A stretch of DNA of 50,115 nucleotides from JOPF136 sp035272605 (GTDB lineage: Bacteria; Acidobacteriota; Terriglobia; Acidiferrales; UBA7541): the NCBI GenBank assembly GCA_035272605.1, contig DATEQM010000242.1:1-50115 (forward strand), read 5' to 3'. A program made the translations under genes and the position numbers. Shown piece by piece: positions 25,420 through 33,780 of the stretch (the stretch's first letter is position 1; each line of letters starts with the position of its first letter). A model generated the notes under the pieces. The model worked only from the letters and a program-made list of their open reading frames with translations, had not been told where the DNA came from and did not search any database.

Positions 25420-26408
25420 GGAAGTTGCTTCACTTGGTCGCGGCGCACCCATCCACGGTGCCCCTCGGGAGTCTCCACGCCCAGCCAATAGGGCGTCACG
25501 ATCAGGATGACCACTTCCGTATTCGCCGGCAGCGCCTGAAGACTCACGGCGCTATGGAATGGGGCGGCCTTGAGATCCGCGCCGGGCCCGTTCACCAGCC
25601 GCACCGCTTCGTGCCGCAGTGCGCTCACGCGTTCTTCCAGGCCTTGCGCTGCTGACTCCGCCGCAAGCAGCCGCGATCTTTCCGCCTCACGCTGGCGCGC
25701 CAGGGCCGCGTCCGCCGCTTCTTGCTCCTGGCGGTGTTTCACGGCCTCCGCCGCCCGTTCTTTCTCCAGTTGGATCTGCTGGAGCTGATCCTGGATCTCC
25801 TTCATTTCGCTCGATTCCACGCTTCCATCGGATGGGTGAACTTTGCGCTTGCCGTCCTCCACGAACACGGCCTCGATGCCCACGCGGGTTCTCGACGCGT
25901 TCACCGCCTGCACCACGTAGCGCACCGCAATCGTTCCCACGTCCGCGCTGTTCTTGAAGTGGCGCGGCGCCAGCGCCCCGTTCAGAACCTTGTACAGGGC
26001 CTTTCCCGGCCCCTGCCAGCGCCCGAAATATGCCGAGGAGGTTTCCGCCACGGCACCCCTCAGCGTCTTCTCCTTTTCGTACACGTAGGTGCCGTGCACG
26101 ATTTCGTCGTTCGCCACGTGCTCCACGGCGTGGAAAACGTCTGCCTCGGGCGCCTCCAGCACAACCTCGAGTCCTTCGCTTCCGGACGTTTGCGAGTGCC
26201 CTTTCGGCGAAGCCAGCCCGGGCAACGGAAGAATCAGCACCGCCAGCAATAGGAGATGAACCGCGGCCGGTCGGCAGCCCTCTCCCCGTCCGCGGGCCTT
26301 TCGCGTCTTTGCCCGAGATGGGAGCAGTGATCCGCTCCTCGACGGTTTTCCCTCTTCGTCTGCCTTGCGAGCGCGCACGTTTTCCTTTTGGCCGGCCACG
26401 GAAGCCAC
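25416..26408 (-). CDS. SH3-domain secreted coiled-coil protein, upstream partner
   Basis: A 330-residue envelope protein with the same domain plan as its downstream partner: an N-terminal beta domain (VVLEAPEADVFHAVEHV, VGTIAVRYVVQAVNASRTRVGIEAVF), a long charged coiled coil (about 190-255, EMKEIQDQLQQIQLEKERAAEA) and a C-terminal SH3 domain ending GHRGWVRRDQVKQLP. A hydrophobic stretch at 49-65 is the likely export signal. It is preceded by 48 unusually basic residues if the GTG at 26408 (AGGTAGG upstream) is used, so the true start is uncertain. The frame reaches 26570. Its stop overlaps the GTG of the partner gene. Confidence 0.7.
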   Translation of the reverse strand: MASVAGQKENVRARKADEEGKPSRSGSLLPSRAKTRKARGRGEGCRPAAVHLLLLAVLILPLPGLASPKGHSQTSGSEGLEVVLEAPEADVFHAVEHVANDEIVHGTYVYEKEKTLRGAVAETSSAYFGRWQGPGKALYKVLNGALAPRHFKNSADVGTIAVRYVVQAVNASRTRVGIEAVFVEDGKRKVHPSDGSVESSEMKEIQDQLQQIQLEKERAAEAVKHRQEQEAADAALARQREAERSRLLAAESAAQGLEERVSALRHEAVRLVNGPGADLKAAPFHSAVSLQALPANTEVVILIVTPYWLGVETPEGHRGWVRRDQVKQLP

Positions 26409-26868
26409 GAGACACCTACCTAATCCTGGGGATTGCGCGGTGTCAACACGAAGCTTTCGTGTCTTCCTATCCCTACCACGCGGAATGCGTCCGCGCAACC
26501 AAACCCACTCCAGCGCTACCCCGGGGAAGGGTTTTTCTGCACCGGGCGAACGGCTCTGCAATGTTCTCATCTTGCCCGTTCCGGGAGAAATGTGGGGGGA
26601 CGCAGAAAAGGGGCTTGCTTTGTGCCAAATTCGAGAGTATTTTGCGGGCGAATCGGGGGATTCAGAAAGAAACTAAGTCGGACTCTCTCATCCGGGCGTA
26701 AAGGGGAGGGATGAGGTTCTGGACGAAGTTTCCTACTGCTGTTTGGCAGCGCGGAACGGAGCGGCCGTCACGCCATTTCCGCGCTTCACGCGCACCGGTG
26801 TCTTTCCCGCCGCAGTCCCTCGTTTTCCTTGATTCTTTCGGAAGCTTCATTCGCCATCAGGAGGCTCT
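26409..26868. other. Divergent intergenic region before the electron-transfer cluster
   Basis: 460 bp between the SH3 gene and the Cyc2-like gene, which read away from each other. It holds a candidate sigma-70 promoter (26615-26643). No other element was recognised. Confidence 0.4.
26615..26643 (+). promoter_or_regulatory. Candidate sigma-70-type promoter of the cytochrome/oxidase cluster
   Basis: TTGCTT (26615-26620) and TATTTT (26638-26643) are separated by exactly 17 nt on the plus strand. They lie about 225 nt before the Cyc2-like start. Match to consensus is moderate (4 of 6 in each box). There is no other plus-strand gene it could serve. Confidence 0.35.
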
Positions 26869-28335
26869 ATGTTTCTACGATTGATGGGTGGTGCGGGGCG
26901 GAGTGCGCTTTCGCCGCTCTGGTCCACCGCCGTAAAGCTGACGGCTCTCGCTACCTTGTTGTTCACGGCCGCCCAGCCTCTCTACGCGCTTCCGGGGTTA
27001 AAGACGCTGGCCATCCCCGCCTTCGCGCGCAAGTACGGGCTGCCCTGTTCCGCCTGCCACACGGCGTGGCCCGAACTCAACAATTTCGGCCAGGTCTTCC
27101 GCGACAATGGATACCAGTTGATGAACGAACGCGACTCTCCCATTTGGCAGAACCCTTCCTACTTTCCGATTACCCTGCGCATGACACCCAACTGGCACCT
27201 GGAGAACACCACCAACCAGCCCGTGGATTCCATCCCCGGCGGAACCGGCACAAGCACTCTGGTGAGTAAGTCCGTGCAGGTGAACGGTTTCGATCTTTCC
27301 GGCATGGACTTCTGGACCGCCGGTACGCTCTATAAGAACGTCTCGTTTTCCCTGCTTCCTTCTTCGGACAACACGGCCAGTTTCCATTTCGAAAACGCGT
27401 TCGTTCGCTTCGATAACTTGGCCCACAGCACCTGGTTCAACCTCAAATTCGGAAAGTTCGAGTTGGACAATTTGGTTTCCGAAAAGCGCTTCCTGTTCCT
27501 CTCCAATAATGGAGGTCTTTACCAGAACTACCACTTCGCGCCCTTGGGCGACAGCAACGGTGTCGGCCTTGGTGACAACCAGCTCGGAATGGAGCTCACC
27601 GGGCATTCGGCCAACAGCTACACGCGCTACGGCGTGGCTCTGCTCTCGGACAATGACGGGACCGTGGGTCTGCCTTCCAACCGGGGCTACAGCGTGTACC
27701 TGACGTTCAGCCAAGCCTTCCAGGCCGGCAGCCAGGGACTCCAGAGAATCGGCGCCTATGCCTATATCGGCCAGCAGCCCACCTATTACATGACTTCTTC
27801 GGGTGTTCCCATCCCCGGAGAGGGGATTGGCAATAAACCCTTCTACCGCGCCGGGTTTTCCGGCGACTTCTTCCTCTTCAACAGCAAGCTGGAATTCCTG
27901 CCCTTCTTCCTGCACGGTTACGACAACGTGTACCTGGGGATAGGGGCTCCGTCGAATGTTCCGCTGGCGACGCTGTGTCCGACGACGACTGTGATCTGCC
28001 GCGCGCCCACCTGGAACGGCGGGTTCATCGAGACGCATGTCTACTACAGCCCTCAACTTGTTTTCATCGGCCGCTATGAAGTCATTCGCATGGACCAGCA
28101 GGCGCTCTCCACCAACCCCAGCGATCAGAGCAACATCGACGCCTACTCCATCGGCTACCGGTGGTATCCCATCATGTTCAGCCGCGCCGGCCTGGCTTTT
28201 CACAACGAGTACTCGATCGTGAAAGGCATTGGCATCGTGCCGCTGAGCGGCGACGGCGTCGGCCTTCCCCCGCTGGCCGCAAACGGCAAAGTCTGGAGCG
28301 GCAGCTTATTCATCGGGTTCGATTTCGACTTCTAG
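26869..28335 (+). CDS. Cyc2-like fused monoheme cytochrome c / outer-membrane porin
   Basis: A 488-residue protein. An N-terminal hydrophobic signal (residues 22-40) precedes PAFARKYGLPCSACHTAWPELNNFGQVFRDNGY. This contains one c-type heme site (Cys60, Cys63, His64) within the pattern typical of Cyc2 cytochrome-porins. The remaining 400 residues consist of alternating amphipathic strands with many Phe, Tyr, Asn and Gly (FHFENAFVRFDNLAHSTWFNLKFGKFELDN) and end in FIGFDFDF, an outer-membrane insertion signal. In Cyc2 the barrel houses the heme and passes electrons from external Fe(II) inward. Length fits (about 400-480 aa). It is the first gene of a co-directional block that ends in cytochrome oxidase. 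An alternative is a related porin-cytochrome with another donor. Confidence 0.8.
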   Translation: MFLRLMGGAGRSALSPLWSTAVKLTALATLLFTAAQPLYALPGLKTLAIPAFARKYGLPCSACHTAWPELNNFGQVFRDNGYQLMNERDSPIWQNPSYFPITLRMTPNWHLENTTNQPVDSIPGGTGTSTLVSKSVQVNGFDLSGMDFWTAGTLYKNVSFSLLPSSDNTASFHFENAFVRFDNLAHSTWFNLKFGKFELDNLVSEKRFLFLSNNGGLYQNYHFAPLGDSNGVGLGDNQLGMELTGHSANSYTRYGVALLSDNDGTVGLPSNRGYSVYLTFSQAFQAGSQGLQRIGAYAYIGQQPTYYMTSSGVPIPGEGIGNKPFYRAGFSGDFFLFNSKLEFLPFFLHGYDNVYLGIGAPSNVPLATLCPTTTVICRAPTWNGGFIETHVYYSPQLVFIGRYEVIRMDQQALSTNPSDQSNIDAYSIGYRWYPIMFSRAGLAFHNEYSIVKGIGIVPLSGDGVGLPPLAANGKVWSGSLFIGFDFDF

Positions 28336-28349
28336 GAGACGAGGACACT

Positions 28350-29255
28350 ATGAAATCAAATGCTATCGTATTCGTGCTCCTCCTGGGCGCGGCGGGCCTG
28401 CTGCTGACGGCCGGCGCCGGCCCCTGCTGGGCCCAAATCGACATCAACATCCACACGGTCACCGGACCGATGGAGAGCCACATTGGAAATGTCACTGGGT
28501 ATTCCCAGCAGGGGAGGGCGTACTATCGCCGCTACTGCATCGGATGCCACGGCCCCAACGGCGATGGCGACGGCGAAAATGCCATGTGGTTCGACACCAC
28601 CATGGGTTTCGCAAAGCCCCGCGATTTCACCGCCGCTGTCTTTAAGTGCCGTTCCACCCCCACGGGCACACTGCCCACCGACCAGGATTTGTTCGATGCC
28701 ATGACCCGCGGCTTTGTGACCACCAACATGCCGCAGTGGAGACCCCTGACGGAAGATAAGCGCGCGGACCTGGTAGCCTTCATCAAGAGCTTTTCCACCA
28801 AGTGGGAGACCCAAAAGGCCGGCACGCCCATCAACATCCCGCCGGAGACGCCCATCAACATCGAAAGCATTCTTCGCGGCCGCGAACTCTTTCAAAAGCT
28901 GGAATGTTGGAAGTGCCACGGTCCCGAAGGCCATGGAGATGGACCCGCCGCCTCCACGCTCACCGACGACAAGGGCAATCCGATTCGCCCCTACAATTTC
29001 TCCATCGGTTCCCGCTTCAAGTGCGGAGAGACGAACCATGACCTCTACCGAATCTTCATGACCGGTTTGGACGGCTCGCCTATGCCTTCCTTCGCCGATT
29101 TAATCAAACCCAACGATGCCTGGGACTTGGTCCACTTTTTGCGTACCCTGCAGCCTTTGGAGACGCCGGAGGCGGCCCTCTGGAAGCCTTACTTCGCCGC
29201 TCACGGAAAAGAAATCAAGCCCATCGGCCCGGAAGCCCCGGGTGGCGGCAACTGA
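28350..29255 (+). CDS. Diheme cytochrome c, periplasmic
   Basis: A 301-residue exported protein with two class-I-like cytochrome c domains. Heme 1 is at Cys63-Cys66-His67 (CIGCHGPNGDGDG) with Met127 (TNMPQW) as the likely sixth ligand. Heme 2 is at Cys186-Cys189-His190 (CWKCHGPEGHGDG) with Met245 (SPMPSF). The signal peptide ends at CWAQ. The ATG at 28350 has GAGGAC close upstream and follows the Cyc2-like stop by 14 nt. It is a plausible shuttle between the outer-membrane cytochrome and the oxidase, in the position held by Cyc1 in the rus operon. It is larger than c4 cytochromes (about 20 kDa) because of an N-terminal extension and a long linker. Confidence 0.88.
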   Translation: MKSNAIVFVLLLGAAGLLLTAGAGPCWAQIDINIHTVTGPMESHIGNVTGYSQQGRAYYRRYCIGCHGPNGDGDGENAMWFDTTMGFAKPRDFTAAVFKCRSTPTGTLPTDQDLFDAMTRGFVTTNMPQWRPLTEDKRADLVAFIKSFSTKWETQKAGTPINIPPETPINIESILRGRELFQKLECWKCHGPEGHGDGPAASTLTDDKGNPIRPYNFSIGSRFKCGETNHDLYRIFMTGLDGSPMPSFADLIKPNDAWDLVHFLRTLQPLETPEAALWKPYFAAHGKEIKPIGPEAPGGGN

Positions 29256-29256
29256 T

Positions 29257-29274
29257 CCCGGACGGCCGTCCGGG
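29257..29274. repeat. Perfect 18-bp palindrome between the cytochrome and cupredoxin genes
   Basis: CCCGGACGGCCGTCCGGG is fully self-complementary. It begins just after the stop of the diheme cytochrome and ends 2 nt before the GGAGGAG ribosome site of the next gene. It has no T-tract. As RNA it could act as a processing or stability element. As DNA it could be an operator. Confidence 0.7.
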
Positions 29275-29288
29275 AAGGAGGAGTTTCA

Positions 29289-30008
29289 ATGAGATTTCGA
29301 CTCGCTTTGATGCTCGCACTAATTCTGCTCCCGGGGACGGCAATGCTCCTGCTCGCGGTTCCCCCGAGTTCAGGCATGATCACCGGAAAGGTGACCTATA
29401 CGGGAACGCCGCCGAAGATGAAGGTGATTGACATGGCCAAGGAGCCCGGCTGCGCCAAGGAGCATGCGACAGATCCCGTCCATTTTGAAAGCGTTGTCAC
29501 CGGCCCGGCAGACGCCCTGGAGTGGGTCGTCGTGTATGTATCCGCCGGAGATAAGGGCTCCCCGGCGCCCGCCCAGACCGTCCGGTACGACCAGAAGGGC
29601 TGCCAGTATCTTCCCCATGTGGCCGTGATGCAGCCAAACCAGCCCCTGGAAATCTTCAATAGCGACGGGTGGGCACACAACATTCACCCCATGCCCAAGG
29701 TCAATTCGGAATGGAACAAATCGCAGCCCCCGGGAACTCCGCCCATCATGGCCAAGTGGGAGAAGCCGGAATTCATCCCGGTGAAGTGCAACATTCATCC
29801 CTGGATGCACGGCTACTTCATCGTTATCAACACTTCGCACTATTCGGTCACCGGCAAGGACGGCGATTTCTCCCTCAAAGGGCTGCCCCCGGGCAAGTAC
29901 ACAGTGACGGCCTGGCAGGAGCAATACACCTCACAAAGCCAGGAAGTAACCATCGCGGGCAGCGAGACAAAAACCGTCAACTTTGTCTTTAAGGTCTTGC
30001 CCTATTAG
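29289..30008 (+). CDS. Cupredoxin-like electron-transfer candidate with carboxypeptidase-regulatory-like tail
   Basis: A 239-residue exported protein. GGAGGAG lies just before the ATG and a hydrophobic signal covers residues 4-24. The central domain is cupredoxin-like. His130 or His133 (WAHNIHP) with Cys167, His170 and Met173 (VKCNIHPWM) are placed like type 1 copper ligands, although the C-x2-H-x2-M spacing is tighter than in plastocyanin (C-x2-H-x4-M). The tail (GKDGDFSLKGLPPGKYTVTAWQEQY) is a carboxypeptidase-regulatory-like repeat. Inside an electron-transfer operon it could take the role that rusticyanin has in A. ferrooxidans, carrying electrons towards oxidase subunit II. Copper binding is inferred only. 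Confidence 0.75.
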   Translation: MRFRLALMLALILLPGTAMLLLAVPPSSGMITGKVTYTGTPPKMKVIDMAKEPGCAKEHATDPVHFESVVTGPADALEWVVVYVSAGDKGSPAPAQTVRYDQKGCQYLPHVAVMQPNQPLEIFNSDGWAHNIHPMPKVNSEWNKSQPPGTPPIMAKWEKPEFIPVKCNIHPWMHGYFIVINTSHYSVTGKDGDFSLKGLPPGKYTVTAWQEQYTSQSQEVTIAGSETKTVNFVFKVLPY

Positions 30009-30062
30009 TGCTCCAACCCGGCCGGCTCCGAGCCCGCGCCGGCGTGCAGAGGAGGTTTCCCC

Positions 30063-30947
30063 ATGGAAACTGCTGTGGGGGTTTTCGGTTCGCGCGAAAA
30101 TGCCGAACTGGCCATGAAGGAATTGTTGAACAAACGCGTGCCGCAGGAGTCCCTCGTCTTCCTCACCCGTTCCGAAACCGATGCCCGCTCTCTGGGCAAG
30201 GAGATCGGAACCTATGCCGGAGGCTTTGTGGGCGGCAGCGTGGGGATGGCTGCCGGAACGGCGGCCGTGGCCCTTGCCCTGGTCCCCGGGATCGGACAGG
30301 TGTTCGCCCTCGGCGTCGGCGCGACGGCCTTGCTGGGATACCTCGGCGCTCGTTCCGGCCAAGCTTTGGGCGGCGTGGTGGCCCACGACTCGGCCGCGCC
30401 GCAACCCACTCCGGAGACCCATGTTCCCGAAGACGCTGCTCTTTTCGTCGAAGTTCTAAAGCAGGGGCATTCTCTGATCGTCGTCCGCACGGAGTTTCAT
30501 GACGTGGCCCGGGCCGCGTGTGAGGTTCTCGACCGCATGGGTCTGGGCCGGCCCGGCGCCGCCGCCGCTCCCGCCGGCACGCGAAGCGACGTTCGGCACG
30601 TGGGGGGAGTGGCCGTCGTGGATCTCGCCGGCGCGATCACCGTCGGCAAAGGCAATTTACACCTGCGCGAGGTTGTGGACGGCCTGTTGAGCAAGGGCTC
30701 CCAATTCGTCGTCTTGAACATGGCCCAGGTCGATTACCTGGACAGCTCGGGGATCGGAGAGTTGGCCCGCAGTCTTGCTTCGGTTCGCAAAAGCGGCGGT
30801 CACCTCAAGCTGGCCAGCGTGAGCAAGAGAGTGTACGAGTTGCTTCAGACCACTCACCTGCACAAGGTGTTCGACATTCAAGCCGATGAGGCCGCGGCAA
30901 TTCAATCGTTCGGCGCCTCCGCGGGCGGAGCGGCCGCGAAGAGATGA
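30063..30947 (+). CDS. STAS domain protein with N-terminal glycine-zipper membrane region
   Basis: A 294-residue protein. Residues 1-50 resemble the start of general-stress YflT/GS17M-type proteins (TAVGVFGSRENAELAMKELL). Residues 50-108 form a Gly/Ala-rich hydrophobic region that may insert in a membrane. Residues 125-160 are a small alpha/beta part. The C-terminal 100 residues are a STAS domain with the anti-sigma-antagonist signature DYLDSSGIGEL, where Ser228 or Ser229 matches the phosphorylated Ser of SpoIIAA/RsbV. It is placed between the cupredoxin-like gene and coxB on the same strand. It may link expression or assembly of the oxidase to a partner-switching pathway such as the HATPase protein at 12841. 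Confidence 0.75.
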   Translation: METAVGVFGSRENAELAMKELLNKRVPQESLVFLTRSETDARSLGKEIGTYAGGFVGGSVGMAAGTAAVALALVPGIGQVFALGVGATALLGYLGARSGQALGGVVAHDSAAPQPTPETHVPEDAALFVEVLKQGHSLIVVRTEFHDVARAACEVLDRMGLGRPGAAAAPAGTRSDVRHVGGVAVVDLAGAITVGKGNLHLREVVDGLLSKGSQFVVLNMAQVDYLDSSGIGELARSLASVRKSGGHLKLASVSKRVYELLQTTHLHKVFDIQADEAAAIQSFGASAGGAAAKR

Positions 30948-31058
30948 CCCCCGGGTCGGCAATCCGGTTCGGGGACGGCGGCAAGCGGGTTTAAGCGAAT
31001 CAGGCGGGTCGGGTTCCGGCTCCGGGTGCGGCGCCAGGAACGGGAGGGGCGAGCCGAA

Positions 31059-31865
31059 ATGGGTAAAGCATTTGCAGTCGTCCTGGTGATCATCACCATC
31101 ATCTCCACCGCCATATTTATTTTCCATGGCCAGCTTCTCTGGATGCCCGAGGACATTTCCACGCATGGGCACGCCATCGATCACGAGCTCTTGGAAACCA
31201 TGGCAGGTTCGGGCGTTCTCTTTGTGCTCTCCCAAATCCTTCTGGGTATTTTTGTCTGGCAATCCTCGGGTCGAGCCGAGGGCTGGAAGTACAAGATCTT
31301 CCCCGGTGGCGCCAAGCCCATGGTGATTTCGGCCATCCTGGTGGTCGGCATCGAAATCCTGGCCCTCTCTTTTGTCGGCTCCAAAGTGTGGGCCGGAATC
31401 TATCTCACCCCGCCGGAGCCCGATTCCATGCACATCGACGTGCAAGCGGGCCAGTTTGCCTTCTATTTCCGCTACCCGGGTCCGGACGGGAAATTCGGTG
31501 GACTCCACCCCGAGAAGATCGATGCGGCTAACGGAAACTTTTTCGGACTGGATCCCGCCAACGATGTGGCCGCCCGGGACGACGTTGTGGCGGCCTCCAT
31601 GGCCATTCCCGTCAACCGGCCCATCTTTCTTACCTTGCATTCCAATGATGTGATCCATTCCTTTTACGTCCGCGAACTCCGGCTTCAGCAGGACATCGTG
31701 CCCGGACTGCTCATCCCTCTCCACTTCACCGCCACGAAAACGGGCAGATTTGAGATCGTCTGCACTCAGCTCTGTGGCCTGGGTCATTACGAAATGAAGG
31801 CATATTTGGAAGTGATGCCGCAGGACCAGTTCGATCAGTGGTTGAAAACGCAGGAGGCGCAATAA
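31059..31865 (+). CDS. coxB: Cytochrome c oxidase subunit II (CuA)
   Basis: Electron-entry subunit of an aa3-type oxidase, 268 aa. Hydrophobic segments lie at 4-22, 50-67 and 88-107. The first may be a signal-anchor. The periplasmic cupredoxin domain has the complete CuA site: His200 (NDVIHSFYV) and Cys235-x3-Cys239-x3-His243-x2-Met246 (CTQLCGLGHYEM). No cytochrome c domain is fused to the C-terminus, so a separate donor is needed, matching the cytochrome and cupredoxin-like genes upstream. The ATG at 31059 follows GGGAGG. An insertion of about 40 residues between the membrane part and the CuA core (YPGPDGKFGGLHPEKID) is seen in several non-mitochondrial oxidases. Confidence 0.95.
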   Translation: MGKAFAVVLVIITIISTAIFIFHGQLLWMPEDISTHGHAIDHELLETMAGSGVLFVLSQILLGIFVWQSSGRAEGWKYKIFPGGAKPMVISAILVVGIEILALSFVGSKVWAGIYLTPPEPDSMHIDVQAGQFAFYFRYPGPDGKFGGLHPEKIDAANGNFFGLDPANDVAARDDVVAASMAIPVNRPIFLTLHSNDVIHSFYVRELRLQQDIVPGLLIPLHFTATKTGRFEIVCTQLCGLGHYEMKAYLEVMPQDQFDQWLKTQEAQ

Positions 31866-31928
31866 TCGGCCGGTCCGGGCGCTGCCCTCCGAGCGCGCGG
31901 GATTTTCTTCGTGCGGTGTGAGGAGACT

Positions 31929-33704
31929 ATGGACAATACCTTGGCTCAACCAGCGGCTCATCAACATGCCCCGCCGCAAGGCTTCATTCGAAACTACGTC
32001 TTCAGCGTGGATCACAAAATCATTGGCCTGCAATACTACGGTCTGGCGCTGGTAGCCGTCTTCGTCGGGATGGTCCTTTCCTGGCTCATGCGCATCCACC
32101 TGGGCTGGGCATCCTTCGCCATCCCCGGCCTCCATTTTCTGTCCTCCACCGGCGCCCCCGGCAACGTGATGACGCCCGAATACTACCTGTCCCTCATGAC
32201 CATGCATGGCACCATCATGGTGTTTTTTGTTCTCACCAACGCGCCCTTTTCCGGTTTCGGCAACTACTTCCTGCCCATCCAAGTGGGCGCGCCGGACATG
32301 GCTTTCCCCCGTATGAACATGATGTCCTTCTGGGTCACCCTGGTGGCATTTGTGGTTCTCATGGCCTCCTTCTTCGTATCGGACGGGCCTCCCATATCCG
32401 GCTGGACCGCCTACGCCCCCCTCAGCGCGGTGGGCAAGGATGCCGGCCCCGGCCTGGCCATGGGCCAGAATCTGTGGGCCATCGCCATCGCCATCTTTTG
32501 CGTCGGGCAATTGCTCGGCTCCTTGAATTTTATCGCCACCACGCTCGACCTGCGCACCAAGGGCATGTCTCTCATCCGGCTGCCTTTTTCCACCTGGGCC
32601 TGGTTTATCACTTCCGTGATCGGACTGCTGGCCTTCGCCGTCCTGCTCCCGGCCTGCATCCTGCTGATCCTGGACCGCACGGCCGGCACCAGCTTCTTCA
32701 TTCCCGGCGGGCTGGTGGTGAGCGATCACTTGCAAGCCCACACCGGAGGGTCGCCTCTGCTGTGGCAGCACCTGTTCTGGTTCTTCGGGCATCCCGAGGT
32801 CTACATCGCCATCCTGCCGGCCATCGGGATCGTTTCCCATATTTTGCCGGCGTTCATGCGCAAACCCCTGCTCGGCCCGCGGGTGATCGTCGGCTGCATG
32901 GTGGCCATCGGCTTTCTCAGCTACATGGTCTGGGGCCATCACATGTTTGTGAGCGGGATGAATCCCTTTTCAGCGCTCCTGTTCTCCGTCCCCACCCTGA
33001 TCATCACCATCCCGGCCACCATTGCCACTCTGCTGTGGATCGGGTCCGTGTACGGGGCCAAGATACGCTTCACCAGCGCCTCGCTGTTTTGCCTGGGCTT
33101 CATTTCCGTGTTCATCAGCGGAGGAATCAGCGGCTTCTTCCTGGCGCAGCCGTCCATTGATACCTATTTGCATGCCACTTATTTCGTCGTGGCCCACTTC
33201 CACTTCGTCATGGCCGTCGCCGCCATTTTCGCCATTTTCGCCGGCACCTATTTCTGGATGCCCAAGATGATCGGCCGGATGATGAACGAGACCCTCGGCC
33301 AGATCCATTTTTGGATTACCTTTGTAGGCGTCTACTGCATCTTCATGCCCATGCATTACCTGGGCCTGGCCGGAAACGTGCGCCGCTACGCCGCCTTCAC
33401 CGACGATTTCCTGGCCCCGCTGATTCCCGTGCACCAGTTCATCACCATCGCTGCTTTGGTCACCGGCGCCGCCCAGTTCATCTTCCTGTTCAATCTGATT
33501 TGGACGCGATTCCGCGGGCCCAAGGCTCCGGACAATCCCTGGCAGGCCACCTCGCTCGAGTGGTCCACCACCTCGCCGCCGCCATTTGACAACTTCGGCG
33601 GAAGGCAATTGGTTGTGTATCACGAAGCCTATGAGTACGGCGTTGCGGGGTCCGCGGGCGACTACGTCATGCAGACTTCACCCGAAGTCGTAAAAGGGCA
33701 ATAG
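31929..33704 (+). CDS. coxA: Cytochrome c oxidase subunit I, K-channel Lys absent
   Basis: Catalytic subunit with heme a, heme a3 and CuB, 591 aa. Heme a ligands are His93 (MTMHGTIM) and His425. The heme a3 ligand is His423 (VAHFHF). CuB ligands are His288, His337 and His338 (GHPEVY, WGHHMF), with the cross-linked Tyr292. The D-channel is intact: Asp123 (GAPDMAFPRMN), Asn112, Asn130 and Glu290. The K-channel Lys (K362 in Rhodobacter, four residues before a conserved Trp) is Ala366 here, and the nearby Thr is Ala363 (IPATIATLLW). About twelve helices are visible. AGGAG lies just before the ATG at 31929. The C-terminal 60 residues are soluble. Confidence 0.96.
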   Translation: MDNTLAQPAAHQHAPPQGFIRNYVFSVDHKIIGLQYYGLALVAVFVGMVLSWLMRIHLGWASFAIPGLHFLSSTGAPGNVMTPEYYLSLMTMHGTIMVFFVLTNAPFSGFGNYFLPIQVGAPDMAFPRMNMMSFWVTLVAFVVLMASFFVSDGPPISGWTAYAPLSAVGKDAGPGLAMGQNLWAIAIAIFCVGQLLGSLNFIATTLDLRTKGMSLIRLPFSTWAWFITSVIGLLAFAVLLPACILLILDRTAGTSFFIPGGLVVSDHLQAHTGGSPLLWQHLFWFFGHPEVYIAILPAIGIVSHILPAFMRKPLLGPRVIVGCMVAIGFLSYMVWGHHMFVSGMNPFSALLFSVPTLIITIPATIATLLWIGSVYGAKIRFTSASLFCLGFISVFISGGISGFFLAQPSIDTYLHATYFVVAHFHFVMAVAAIFAIFAGTYFWMPKMIGRMMNETLGQIHFWITFVGVYCIFMPMHYLGLAGNVRRYAAFTDDFLAPLIPVHQFITIAALVTGAAQFIFLFNLIWTRFRGPKAPDNPWQATSLEWSTTSPPPFDNFGGRQLVVYHEAYEYGVAGSAGDYVMQTSPEVVKGQ

Positions 33705-33780
33705 GGGCGGAAACGGCGCCCGAATCTTGCCGCGCCGTTTCGCTGCAGAACGGCCGGACACCTGCCGGAAGGGAGCGCAC

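Noticed and set aside
30657..32942. Open frame of 761 codons on the minus strand opposite the STAS, coxB and coxA genes
   Set aside because: It is antisense to genes with clear conserved residues. Its product is rich in His, Gly and Asp, as expected from reading GC-rich codons backwards, and it has no ribosome site or family pattern.
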